From the NCBI GenBank assembly GCA_036172665.1, contig CM069875.1, positions 10,062,001-10,126,000 on the forward strand: DNA of 64,000 nucleotides, in the 5' to 3' direction. The notes beneath the pieces are model-generated. The model was not told the DNA's origin, did not search any database, and was given only the letters and a program-made list of their open reading frames with translations. Below, in pieces: positions 21,863 through 33,352 of the stretch (within the stretch, counting starts at the first letter, position 1; every line of letters begins with the position of its first letter). The DNA is from Prosopocoilus inquinatus (taxonomy: Eukaryota > Arthropoda > Insecta > Coleoptera > Lucanidae). Position numbers and translations under genes: made by a program.

Positions 21863-23103
21863 AAAAGTGAGGACAAAACTTGGGAGCGTAATAATAACAA
21901 CCCGTAAATGATATCAAAGCAAAGTGCCACACATCGATACAGAACGGAGGCGCAAATGTTCAACTTTAAATTTTTACCTGTGCGGTTATTGAGCACCGTT
22001 AATTAGAAGGGCGCAAAAGTGTCGGTGGCGCAAATGTGCGCGGCGCAAATCTCCCGAATTCGGTTTTTTTATTTGCACACAGTAAAAGAACACCCTGTAT
22101 ATCAATCGTAACAAGTACAACAATCGACATGAAGTGCTTACAGAATAGACCAAAATGTGTTAAAAAGTGATTTTATATTATTTGCAAAATAATATATTTA
22201 TATTATTTTGCAACTATTCCTCCATTCGTGTGTAAATACAGCGGATACTTTTTGCTATATTTACGGTGAAGCTTCTTAAAGACATAAAATATCAGCAAAT
22301 AAGCAATTTTTTTAACCAGAGCTGCCAAATTGTTTTCGTTGTTATTTTTGTGTTTAATATATTAATTTTTATAAAAAATTAGAATTTTCATTTCAGAAAC
22401 ATTAAAAAAGTGAAATTTTGTTGCTCACTGTAATTAAATTAATGATGTACCTGTTATTCTAGGTATGTGTAATTTACAATAAATTATGTAATTGATATTA
22501 TTAGAAAGTGAAATTTGTTAAAATTTTGAGCAGAACATAAGGCAAAATTTTTACCTTGTAAAACCCTAGGGCCACAGTTAAAAAAGCACTGCTCACATAG
22601 TGAAATCATTCTTTTCATGAAACGGATGTCCACTTCATGAAACGCATCTCCTTAGTGTATTATCATTTGTATTCAGTATTAGCACAAAGTATTTTGTATT
22701 TTTCATGAAACGGAACAACTTTTTGTATTCTTCTTGAAATTAATTACAATTTCATCAACAGGATGGGCGATTTTATTCATTACTTGTAATGGTTACAGGC
22801 GATTTTTACATAAACTGTACACTTCGTGAAATAAATATAAGATCAGTATCAGAAAAATGACAGAGGCGACGGAACCAATGCTGTTCAGGCAAAACTAAGA
22901 ATTTCTAATAAACTTGAAGCGAAACCAGTAAACTTTTCTATAAGATCTAATAAAATCCGATTTCCCAAATCTCGACAATGTTTCCACGTAACTATTCATT
23001 CGTTTTTTGAAGTAAGTTAAAATAAAACTCTTCTGTCGGTACATGTGCATGATTAACCGTAAAGGCAACCATGATAAATATTACAAAATTCCTTGCGATT
23101 AAA
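21863..23103. other. AT-rich stretch with a solo ACAGGGTG-type end
   Basis: At 22068-22108 a minus-strand ATATACAGGGTGTTCTTTTA, continuing to TTTGCACACAG, matches the ends of elements near 32432 and 57055. Otherwise no feature is recognised. Confidence 0.45.
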
Positions 23104-23111
23104 ATAATGAT

Positions 23112-24059
23112 TAGGGATGCACCGATATATCGGCCGGTTTAAGTGATATCGGTATCTGCTTATATCGGCTAATATTTTACCGATAACTTTTAAAATTTCA
23201 AGAAAATCTTAATTATTATTTTTGAAAGTAAAACCGTATTTGTTACAGGAATACGATTGTTTGGCGAGCAAAATTCTAAAGGAAAGGCACAAAATTATTG
23301 CAGACCATAAAATTCTTCCACGGCAGATGTTATTCTAGGAATAAGATCAGGTCCGAAATATTGCTTCTCTTAAAGTATAATTTGCAAATAGTTGAGGATT
23401 TTTTTCAGATTTAAAATAATTAAAACATTTAATAATTTCGATGACCCAATGTTGTTTTTCAGTCTTAGCTCTTTTGTTAATTGAAAATGATTCGTAGATT
23501 ACAATTACCTTGAAGATTTTAGTTTAAAATTATTTTATACTTATTTTTGTCAATTGTAATCAATTGTTGGAAGTACAACGTTTTATGTACGACAATTTGT
23601 CATTTCAAAAATTTCACTTTCTTCCACTTGATCAAACCACCAGATCAATCGGAGATTGTAAGAACTAATGACATGATTTAATCATTTGGCCATTTACTTA
23701 CCGCCGCCTTTAAATCAACAAAATGAATACTTATGAATTCTTGTTTAAGAAGTTTGTACGTTTACAATTTCAAATTCGTCTACTAGGCATTCTGGACACG
23801 ATTAACGTTTACATTTAATCACTCAACCAGTTGACTTGTTGAAATTATAATGAAAACCGTCTTTAAACGTTTTGCTACAATGCGAGTTTATCATGGAGTG
23901 CGAAAATCCATTCAATATTGTTATAATTTTTAATATCGGCCGATCTATTGACTAAAATATCGGCCGATACATCGACCAATATTATCGGTCACAATTTACC
24001 AATATATCGGCTGACCGATATATCGGTCAATCGGCCAGACCCTTATCGGTGCATCCCTA
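23112..24059. mobile_element. hAT-like non-autonomous element, 948 bp
   Basis: Exact 8-bp duplication ATAATGAT (23104-23111, 24060-24067) around ends that both read TAGGGATGCACCGATA inward. Sub-terminal regions hold many copies of TATCGGCC/CCGATATATCGG in both orientations, as expected for transposase-binding clusters. No transposase frame remains. Confidence 0.88.
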
Positions 24060-24837
24060 ATAATGATAATGGGCACAAATCATCAGTAGAAAATCTTACT
24101 CGTCATATAAATTCGTCAACTGTAAATGTCAATTACCATGGGAAATATTCTCAAGCATTATCTTATTTTCTTATTATTCTGTGTAAATTAAACCACGCAT
24201 TTTTCTCATTTTTTTATGTTCAGGTCAATCACATTTACAATTTACCGCCGCATTAGGACAACATGAGATAGGCAACTGAGATAAAATTACAAAATATGAA
24301 GTAATTTGCGTATGTGGATCTCTTGCGGTCTCTCTCATTCGCGTAATATCCCACATAAAGCTGCTACAAACATACGCACCGCAAGCGCTCAGCTCGTTCA
24401 TCCTTGTTTTAAAACTCGGGCGCAGCAGCAACAATCGATAACGGCATAAATAAATAAAGCGAGCTGAATGCAAATATGACGAAAGGATGAACATTGTTCC
24501 GTATTCCGGATAAATAACTATCGACATCCTACGAATTTATGTGCAACAGGCGTCGTCGATACACAGGTGACGCAAATTCCGGTTCATCAGGATATGTCCT
24601 GACGTGCTTACGATGTCCCCTTGTTAACCCACATTACATTACTGAGCAGCCATTGACCTATAATGCAAGCCTACAACGGCATATTTGAACTATATTAACA
24701 ACACCAACACCAGAAGCCTATGAATCCAATGCATTTACTCGGCAGTATGTTTATTGTGTCTAGTGTGTTGTTGGTTTTATTAAAATAAGTGGAACGCAAA
24801 TATGTATTATCCATTCAAGACCTTTTTATACTCTAGT

Positions 24838-24992
24838 AGGCCATGTTTTCTTTTGGTTGGTTACCTGCATGTAATCTGATAGAAGTTCGACATGACAAAA
24901 ATTATTAAATCCTATTTTGTAATAAAAACTGTGTTAGTGATTGGAAAGAATACTTGTCGTGGTCGGTAATAGTAAGATTAAAGAAATCCATA
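24838..24992. repeat. Dispersed repeat, copy 2
   Basis: Similar to 8683-8862 (CCTATTTTGTAATAAAAACT and flanking text). Class unknown. Confidence 0.5.
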
Positions 24993-25311
24993 ACATTTAC
25001 TTGTGGGGACTCAGGTCTTCATAAACTATAATCACAAAATTCTAATCCAATCGTCTGATGGTCATATTTTTTAATGATGCCAACAAAAATGTCAGCCCAA
25101 CGTAGCCTACTCTGACGAGGAAACCAAAGGGCGGAGAATAATATTCATTATATCCTTCTTCTCGTCAAAGCAGATCGTGTTTTCGTTTCATTAGGTTGCT
25201 GGCACGAATTCTGATATATGCCAGAATCTGACCTGAAAAATATTATGACAATTCCTTCCTACGAAGAAGCACCTACTTATGACTCAGTACGGTACCCTGA
25301 TTACCGATTTC

Positions 25312-25522
25312 TTCACTTCCTGATATGTTTATCTGCCAGGTATTATCCTTGGAAACCATTGTATCGGTAATAGTTTTCGATGATACAACCTGGTAGATAA
25401 ATTTATCCATATTTATCATCTCCTGATACATTTATTGCCAGGTATTATCCTTGAAAACTATTGTATATATAATTGTTTCCAAGGATATTATCTAGCAGAT
25501 AAATTTATCAGGAAGTGAAAAA
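25312..25522. repeat. Inverted-repeat MITE, about 205 bp
   Basis: CACTTCCTGATA, TTTATCTGCYAG and ATCCTTGGAAAC occur at both ends in inverted orientation (arms about 50 bp), with a similar pair inside (CCAGGTATTATCC). No clear target duplication. Confidence 0.65.
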
Positions 25523-25903
25523 AATCGGGCATAAATATTTGATAGTTTATCTGTTTTGATCGGAATCGAACGAATGTCTTGTCATATTTCTACGTAATTC
25601 TTTGCCTTTTTATAAAAATTCTGTATATCTCTTACTAACACTTAAAATGACCCCTTTTTCAAATGTGTTTTATATTGGGTGTATTAAAATCAGTATCCAT
25701 CCTTTGTGCATCACTAACCAAACCAACTCTAAAATTAAAAACAAAATTTTCTTATGAAGAATATTATTATTTAAGTGCATTTCTTTTTGTAGATATTTTA
25801 CAGAAGAATTTGAAAGGCAATGTCTAACAATTTCATTATTTTTTTTCTGCTTTTCCACGTCCGGTTTCGTCCAAAATTTGGATCTTTTCAAGGTTTAATT
25901 TAT

Positions 25904-26127
25904 AAAAATTTTGTTACAAGTCGTTTTTGATTGCAGGGAAAACCTCGAGCAGCCCCTGTACAACAGTTTCAGCCCTGTTTGGGGCTTCATCAGCAGAGAC
26001 GTAGATCGACATTCCCACTGCAAACCAAAAACGACTTGTCCAATTTATTCGCAATTGCGATGTAATAGTGATGAACAGATAAAACAGTGACATAAAACAG
26101 CCATCATAGGATGTCGCTGTTTTATCT
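25904..26127. mobile_element. 312-bp ribozyme repeat, copy c, with 11-bp TSD
   Basis: A 224-bp insertion between exact duplications GTTTAATTTAT (25893-25903, 26128-26138). It is head-to-head: a minus-strand partial unit with ribozyme (25904 to about 26095) joined to a short plus-strand scrap (ATAGGATGTCGCTGTTTTAT). Confidence 0.82.
25921..26034 (-). ncRNA. Hammerhead ribozyme, copy c
   Basis: On the minus strand CTGATGA (25993-25987), helix II AGCCC/GGGCT with loop CAAACA, and GAAA (25970-25967). Helix III is weakened to ACTGTTGT; the predicted cleavage triplet is GTA, after 25959. Helix I strands TCGTTTTTGG and CAAAAACGA close the base. Confidence 0.82.
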
Positions 26128-26653
26128 GTTTAATTTATTCTGCAAATAGTCTAATTATTGTAATTTATCGTATAAAACATTAGCAGCGTAGAACAATTTT
26201 TACCGGTAAATTGTCAATATTTGGGAAACCTTAAAACCTTAAACTGTAGGTCAATAAAAGCCTACATTATTTTCATCCGCTCGTAATATGCCGTCTAATG
26301 ATGCAACAGTTTATACGGTGTCCTATTTAAAAAGTATAAGTTAGGGTCGTTAAGACTCTTACGGGACATTCTGTATATGTCTAAATAATTTTAAATTGTG
26401 CACCTAATCGATATATATGTATGTTAGTGCGCACACAGATTTCAAAAGTAACGCCACAATCTTCCGCCCACACACCGTTGCTTCACCCTGTATAGTACCC
26501 CCCGCACCGTATACCTAGCGCCAAGAAAAATATCGCACTAGTCTGACCGCGGATTAAATTGCGCTGAAAATCATCCTTTTCAGCACTTAATCTAATTATA
26601 ATCAAAATATTTTATCATCAATAGCATAATAATAAAGAATTAGAAACGATTTA

Positions 26654-28990
26654 CGAGGATTGTTCGATAACTACGTGGCCTAACAAAGAAAACGTAAGTT
26701 TCTGGACTAAAAAAACTGGAAACTGCTCGCTACACACACTTATTCCAACGTAAATTCAAACTGGCATTGCCTTTGTTGAAAATAGATGAATCCAAGTCCG
26801 TGAAATAACCATTTACTGTTTCGATTACCTCGAAGTTGGACGAAAATCTCTTACCACCTAGCCATTTCTTCAGATTTGGAAATAATATAAATTGGATAGA
26901 AGCCAAATCTTGGGAACAGGGCGAATGAGGTACTAATTCGAATCCCAGTTCATGAACTTTGGCCATTGCAACCGCAGACTTGTAGGCAGGTACATTATCC
27001 TAATGGAAGAGCACTTTCTCCTTTGTCTAGTGAGGCCGTTTCTTTTTGATTTTGTAGCTCAATTGTTGCAACAAATTGGCATAATAGTCGCCATTTATTG
27101 TTGTTCCCTTTTCTAAATAGTCGGTGAAGATAATACCACGATGATCCCAAAACACCGCTGAAAAAGCGGTTTTTATCTTCTTCGGTGGTAGATAACCTTT
27201 GTGTGCCCATTGTTTGGATTGTGTTGTACTTTCAAGAGTGTAATGGTGGACCCAGGTTTCATCGACGGTTATGAAACGATGTATATAGTCCTTTAGATTG
27301 CATGAAAACGTGCCAAAAGCTCGCGAGACACATTCAAACGATTAAATTTTTGCTCCGGTGTGCCGAATATTTTTTCATTTCCAATTGTTCAGTTACAAAT
27401 TCTGTGCACACTGTCATTTGAGATACTCAGTATGTCTGCTACGTCACGCACTTTTACTAGATGGTCATCCAATACAATACGGTGAACTTTTTCAATAATA
27501 TCTGGAGCGGTAGCCGTTTTAAGACGTCCATTGCGGCGTTCATCTTTTGTGCTCACACGACCACGTTTAAGTTCGGAAAACCCAGTTTTTGACCATAGAA
27601 AACGAAGGAGCGGACTCTAATACGAAGGCTGTCTTTTTAGTTTTGCATACAGAGCTGGAATAAAGAAGTAGATACTATGTCAATACTTATTGTTTTTCGA
27701 AGTATAGTTCATGAAAATTAATGCACTTCTGCATACGCTCGAACCGACTCTGGAAACAGTTATTCCGCTCGTTTGTTGGTACAGCTAAAATTACGTTTTT
27801 GAAGGCGTCGACTGCGTCTTCTGGCGACTGGAACCTTTAACCGCGCAGTCAATTCTTGATTTTCGGAAAGGTAAAGAAATCGTTAGGTCTTAGGTCGGGC
27901 CTGTATGGAAGATGGTATAACAATTCGATGTTTTGTTGCCTTAAAATTCAATTGTCTTGCGAGCTGTGTAAACTTGCATTGTCGTGGTAGAGGGTGATTC
28001 GCCGTTCGAGGTTGGTTTTACGAAGCTGAGCGATTACTTCCGGCAAACAAATGGTTGTATACCAATCGGTAGTAACAGTTCTATGATCTAGCAGAGGAAT
28101 TGTTGCTATATGACCTGCTTTTGAGGCAAACGTCGCCACCATATTTTTGGATACACTTCGAGAATGGATAACTTTTGTCGGCTTTTCCTCATCCTGGGAC
28201 ACCCAAACAGATGATTGGTGTTTAATTTCGTGTTCATTAGAGTAAATCCACGATTCATCACCACTGACGATGCTTTTTAGAGTTTCCTGCGTTGAAACAG
28301 GCCAGAGTTTTTTGCAACTGACTCTAACTTCTTTCTGTTCTTTTGGTCAACAGATGCGGTATCCAACGGGAAACTAATTTTTTTACAAACAATTCTTTAT
28401 GCAAATTTTCTTAATTGAGGTCTTTGAAATCCCCGATGATGCCTCAATCTCGCGATATGTCACATGTCGATCTTCTTTGATGAGCTTGCGCACAGCATCG
28501 ACATTTTCTTGCGTGACTGCCGCTTTTGATGCACCTGCCCTTGGACCGCCACTAAGACCCCTCCATCCACTTTTGAATTCTCCATACCAACGAGAAATTG
28601 TCCACTAACGTGGTGCTTCATTGCCGAAAACAGAAACTAACTCGACAAGGCATTCTTGTTGATAATTGTCTTCGAAAGTTGTAAAAAATTATTGACTGGA
28701 AATTTTCTCGGTTTAATTACATCACTGGAATAACTTGTGAACTTTGAAATTTTTTTGTAGCGACAACACTGCACGTAGCGCACTGAAGCTTTGGATTTAA
28801 GTTAACTAAAGATGGAGGTTAAAGACATTTGATTAGCGGCAGCCTCTATGTCCCTGTATGCAAAACTAAAAAGACAGCCCTCATAATCCAGTTCTACATT
28901 GATTTCGGTTGGTGCTAAGCCTTTCAAACAGAAGTACTGCTCGCAACTCAGACTTTTCCTTTGCTTACAAAAGGGGTATTCTTTCGGTCT
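26654..28990 (-). pseudogene. Outer mariner transposase relic, split by a second mariner
   Basis: A mariner transposase on the minus strand in two pieces. N-terminal residues (CLKGLAPTEINVELD) lie at about 28950-28886. The frame resumes left of the inner element at about 27620 with ESAPSFSMVKNW, the expected next segment, then continues through KDERRNGRLKTATAPDIIEK and VRDVADILSISNDSVHRI. The C-terminal part near 26730-26970 reads DNVPAY...SQDLASIQF, where the third catalytic Asp is Gln. Several stops and frameshifts occur. The left end CGAGGATTGTTCGATAACTA follows a TA (26652-26653) and resembles the termini of the 52868 element. The right end is not recognisable. Confidence 0.85.
27623..28883 (-). 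mobile_element. Inner mariner transposon, 1,261 bp, degenerate
   Basis: TA on both sides (27621-27622, 28884-28885). Ends read inward TGAGGGCTGTCTTTTTAGTT and CGAAGGCTGTCTTTTTAGTT, about 30 bp. The minus-strand transposase is full length but broken: WYGEFKSG and ENVDAVRKLIKEDRHVTYRE (HTH part), SGDESWIYS (first Asp), YHDNAS (second), RPDLRPNDFF (third), with internal stops and frameshifts. Same subgroup as the 54414 transposase (shared DWYTTI.LPEVI block). It is inserted in the outer mariner, so it is the younger of the two. Confidence 0.9.
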
Positions 28991-29500
28991 GAACGAAGTG
29001 AATGCATTCAATTGAATAAACTGAAGGTGAATAAATATTCGAATCACTTTTAAGTGTAAATTGATCAACAGGCATAAGAAATCGGCCCACTTGCTCCGCG
29101 AGCAGTATGAAAATTTAGTATTCGGACTGTATTAGTCCCCACCTAGAATAAAGCGAACGCTCGCATTGTAACCCTTCCCATCCCTCTCAATAGCAATTTA
29201 AATGCATCGGTGCCGCGGAAGGAGTAAGTGGTACATTCGGTGTAAAAAGTGTTCGACATTAAGTGGTCCGAATTCTTTTCCCCGCTGATCAATAAAATTA
29301 TTTATGCTGCAAAAACTGAATTAATTATTTATTTTACAAGAGTGGAGAACACTGGAGAGTGCCGGAAGGACAGTCTTTTTGCTGTTTTCGCAATTTTCGT
29401 TAAAAGAGAAGGAAATGTATTACTGTAGAAGGTCGTAAAATTGAACATTGACTTAACTACAAAGAATTTGGATTTAACCTCTTATTCACAAAAAGTTTTT
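28991..29500. other. Unassigned stretch
   Basis: Possibly includes the decayed right end of the outer mariner. Nothing else recognised. Confidence 0.4.
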
Positions 29501-29503
29501 AAA

Positions 29504-29548
29504 AACTAGATACGTATTTCGTCAGCTATGCTGCCATCTTCAGTAGAT
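29504..29548 (-). ncRNA. Solitary hammerhead ribozyme, third type
   Basis: Minus strand: CTGAAGA (29543-29537), helix II GGCAGC/GCTGAC with one mismatch and loop ATA, GAAA (29520-29517), helix III ATAC/GTAT, then C; predicted cleavage after 29509. Helix I near the core is only CTA/TAG. One unpaired T sits between the core A and helix II. Closely related to the ribozyme at 59608. Host element boundaries not recognised. Confidence 0.65.
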
Positions 29549-29735
29549 GAATTCTTCTTGATCACAAGAGGAAGTGACTGTGTCATTCCTGTCGCTACCT
29601 TATATACTAATTTGTTCCCCTCCAATGAATGTGCTAATCTAGATGAATTGATTCGACGCGTGAATCGAATGCAGCTTTTGAGATACTGCTAAACGCAGAT
29701 TAATGGACGGATTATTTATACTGTCATATTTAAAC

Positions 29736-30165
29736 TAATATCTGTTTTTTTTTTATTTATTTACCATCAAGTAGTCCGTGATTTTATTTTATTAGGTTGG
29801 CTATTAAAGTAAAATTAGACAAATTAATTTCATGTCATTAAAACATATGCCAAAATGTGACTCTTCAAATCAGATTTTTATCTAATATGTTAATTCTACG
29901 AGTCAATTTGTTATGTAAATAATTAACAATAAATTAAACACGAATATGAATTTTTCCAATGAAAAATATCAAGTATGTAAATTTGGATGTGAATACACCT
30001 TGTGACGAAAAGAAAATATTGCAACATTGTTTCATTCGCGGTAATCTTAAATTCAAAATCCAAATGACTTTCATTATCAAAGTTTAGTTACTTGCATAAG
30101 TACCACTTTTTCCCTAAACTTTCACGGCATACTTCGATGGTAAATAAATAAAAAAACAGATATTA
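29736..30165. repeat. Fold-back element, about 430 bp
   Basis: TAATATCTGTTTTTT, TTATTTATTTACCATC and GTCCGTGA-like text on the left are inverted on the right (arms about 55 bp). Non-coding. Confidence 0.6.
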
Positions 30166-31737
30166 ATAAAGGATGGTTATACAGAGTGATCAAAAAGATT
30201 CCGCGGAACTCGCGGCGTCTCTGTGTCTGACCACCTAGTTACCGAACGATCCTGGTATTAACTAAAACTTTAAATTAAATGCTAGAGGGGGCCTAATTTT
30301 TCTAGAACAAAGAGTTCAATTACACTTTGTATGTAGACGTGTAGCTTGTATTTGAAAACAATAAATGTTTGAAATGATATTTTGAGTATTTAATAGTTTT
30401 GAAACTATCAAATTACCCCAATATATTTCTTTCAATATTTAAACAATTAATGTCTTAAATGTCAGAACGTTAAAGTGACATATTATCACCGGCCGTTTTA
30501 AACCCAAACCTTCATGACTCATTCATGACAACCGCTCCCTTAATGCGATTTATCTACTAAATTCATTTTGTAAATGGCAATATCATTATGAACAGTATGA
30601 AATCAATGAATTCGCACAATTAACGTCCGTACACGCCATAAAGTCGGTCGCAATAAAGGCCATGGTCCGCATGAAATGTTAGACTATTTATTGGAAGGCT
30701 ATTACATTACAGAACGTTACAGTTATATGATACACACAAGGGCTTGACGTATATTGGACGTCAAAACTTGGCGCAATTTTTTTTTATGGGGTAGAAAATA
30801 AACATTGCTATTCCAAGTAACCAAAAATGTTTTACAAATATTTATAAGAATTTAATAAAGCATTTGTGGTTAACGCCAAGGAATAGTTTTCGCAACAAAA
30901 ACCATAAAGCAACTAGAAGCAGATCTATTCTAATCAAACCGAAAATTAATCTTTTAATACTAAGAAAGATATTTTTTGCTCTCATCAACGCACTGTGCTT
31001 TATAGTAAAAATTTGTTGAAGGCAAAATTAATACTTTTTTTAATTGATGGTTACAAAATTTTTGAGGCAGTTCCAATGAAAACACGAAACAGTTCCACTT
31101 CGACAGTCACTAGAAAAAAGTAGTAAACAGCCGCGTTAATAATAACAAATATTTGCAGAATCTTGTGAATATTAATAATTAAATGTAGTAAACAACACGT
31201 AAAATATTTTGAAACCATTTGCGTTACTAAAATTTACAGGAACAATTGAAACATACACCTTGTGCAATATCATTAACACCTACTCATTTCAACTTTTAAA
31301 ATATTATTAAAAAAACATTAAAAAAAGTAATTTAACCTAAATGAAAGCAAACTTTAATATATTTAATTTATATGCATTTTATTGTAATAACAAAACTACC
31401 CATTCAAAATTAAATTATATAATTTATAGGAGTATATAGAATAAGTTATTAGACACAGCACGTAGTACAATTTTTTAAAGGTAGACCTTGTATATTTTCT
31501 TGTAGAAAGGCATCAACCTCTACAGAGTCACATGCGAATTACTTATACCTATTAATTTAACTAATTAAGAGTAAATTAATATTATGCAGAAAACTATCTA
31601 ATTTTCTACTTCTCTTTTATTATTTACTAAAGACGATCTCTATCGTCCAAGGGTCCCTTCGACACCATAACTATTAAAAGCACCTACGGGAAAGATTTCC
31701 AATCAAGAAATAACTTATCAATTATTCTTTTTAATTC
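30166..31737. other. AT-rich stretch, nothing recognised
   Basis: No ORF, repeat pair or RNA signal that I can support. Confidence 0.45.
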
Positions 31738-31739
31738 TA

Positions 31740-31900
31740 CAGGGTGCTAATAAAAAAGCTGTACACGCTTTGGCAGGTGATAGTAGAAATGGAAACAAGA
31801 AAAAAGTGGACATTTATTAGAATTTTCTTCTTGTTTTGGACTTTCCTATCACCTGTCAGAGCGTATACCTACAGGTTTTTTTTTTTTTATTAACACATTG
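31740..31900. mobile_element. TA-type MITE, 161 bp
   Basis: TA flanks (31738-31739, 31901-31902). Arms share TTAATAAAAAA, CTGTA and ACGCT, then GACAGGTGATAG in inverted orientation. The outer end is CAGGGTG on the left and is mutated (CAATGTG) on the right. Confidence 0.75.
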
Positions 31901-32024
31901 TATTTGTCTTTCCTTCCAAATAATCAAGTCTGAGCAACCGTCAGACCTTCAAACTACCGTTATTGATATTTTTTTTAACTAATAGAAGTAAGGAAACACT
32001 AGCAGGAAGACAGAAAAATTCTGT

Positions 32025-32095
32025 CAACGTTGGGATTTGAACCTGGGGATCGCGCCGAGTGTTCTAACCACTAAACTAAAATAACTCCGGGGTTC
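32025..32095 (-). repeat. tRNA-derived (SINE-like) fragment
   Basis: Minus strand shows an A box TAGTTTAGTGG (32078-32068) and a B box GGTTCAAATCC (32043-32033), the internal promoter elements of tRNA-derived SINEs. The boxes are closer together than in a tRNA, and no cloverleaf with a full anticodon arm can be drawn, so it is not a working tRNA gene. Confidence 0.6.
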
Positions 32096-32295
32096 GAAGG
32101 TATTAATCTTTTCCGGAATGGATAATTATTTTAACCTTCAATTTTTTTACAGGTTTCCAAAATCTAATATTTAGACTTTTTTAGTTATTATATTACATTA
32201 TACGCAACATTATACGCTCGTTTTTTGACAAATTGAAGCCAGTTTCCTACATAATAAGTCATTCCATGCAGAGCAGCTATACAGAGGGATTCACG

Positions 32296-32325
32296 CCAAT
32301 CAAAAACGATTTGCAACAAAAAAAG
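32296..32325 (+). repeat. Ribozyme-repeat scrap
   Basis: CAATCAAAAACGATTTGCAA matches the helix I 3' flank of the 312-bp repeat. No ribozyme core. Confidence 0.55.
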
Positions 32326-32429
32326 TTTATATTTTTTTACATTTTTACTCTAAAATAAATAATAGAAAGTTATTAATTGTACCATATTTTAATTTCCTTA
32401 ACACATGTGTGATGGACATTATTGCTGTT

Positions 32430-32640
32430 TATACAGGGTGTTCTTTTATTGTTGCAAATAAAAAAAACCTCAGTATAAGTACGCGAAATGACACCTTTTG
32501 CGGGTATTTTTTGTTCGCTACCGTATCATAGCCAAAAAATTTCGGACAGACCACTTGTTTGGAACTGTGGAAATGTGCGAAAAAGATAGGAAGGTCAACT
32601 TCGTCTTCCTCTCGGTATGAACACGCCCACTGATACCGCA
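32430..32640 (+). repeat. ACAGGGTG-type element, copy 1
   Basis: Starts TATACAGGGTGTTCTTTTAT and is similar for about 200 bp (TCTCAGTATAAGTAC, TACCGTAYTATAGCC, ACCACTTGTTTGGAA) to the inverted copy at 56810-57055. The right boundary is unclear. Confidence 0.65.
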
Positions 32641-33174
32641 CTCGATGTTCAACTCAGAGTTTCGTAATAACAATCACTGATATCGTTTATTAATTATTTT
32701 ATTTCAAATTTTAATTCACTGAGCGAAGTAATATGTTTTACGATATCAACTATCGACGAATAAATCCGAAAGTCTACGCACCAATTAGGCAAGCGTGTTA
32801 AAAATGTTCTTCCTTCACCCTTTTACGTAAATAAACTTTTGCTGCAATCTCGCTGCTAACAATGAAAGTATTACTACTTACGGTCCCTGGAAACAAAGTA
32901 AATGTAAAATTTTTATAAGTTTTATAAACATAATATGGAATGAGAAATTACAATTTGTTTGTACCTCGCTTTTAATTTGTTCGGCAATTACGAAGTGCAG
33001 CTTCTTGAATTGCACTAGATTTTAATTTAATACTTAAACTTGTAATTACTTGCAGTGAAGTTAATTTAAATTGTAAAGCTTTGACGGACCAGCTAATCGC
33101 AGCGGCGAGATTTAAGTGATTCCTCCTAGAGTTCCGATAAGGCACTGACTCTCGGGTAGTAATTCAAGAGGCGG

Positions 33175-33352
33175 CCGCGTTCCACTTTTAGCTATGCCAG
33201 CAGTTCTGAAACGATTTAGCGAAAATCTGCCACTGCATTTTTCTCGAAAACTATTACATTTATGTTAAGAACATATGAGTTCAATCGTTGCCATTCATGG
33301 TGATATATTGCAGGTTTAAATATTTGCACACAGTAAAAGAACACTCTGTATT
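33175..33352 (-). repeat. TA-type element, second ACAGGGTG family, copy 1
   Basis: Ends with AAAAGAACACTCTGTA and contains GCCAGCAGTTCTGAAACG and CAATCGTTGCCAT. Matches 55925-56100 in the opposite orientation over its whole length. Confidence 0.65.

Noticed and set aside
32025..32095. Functional tRNA gene
   Set aside because: A and B boxes are too close together and no complete cloverleaf can be formed.
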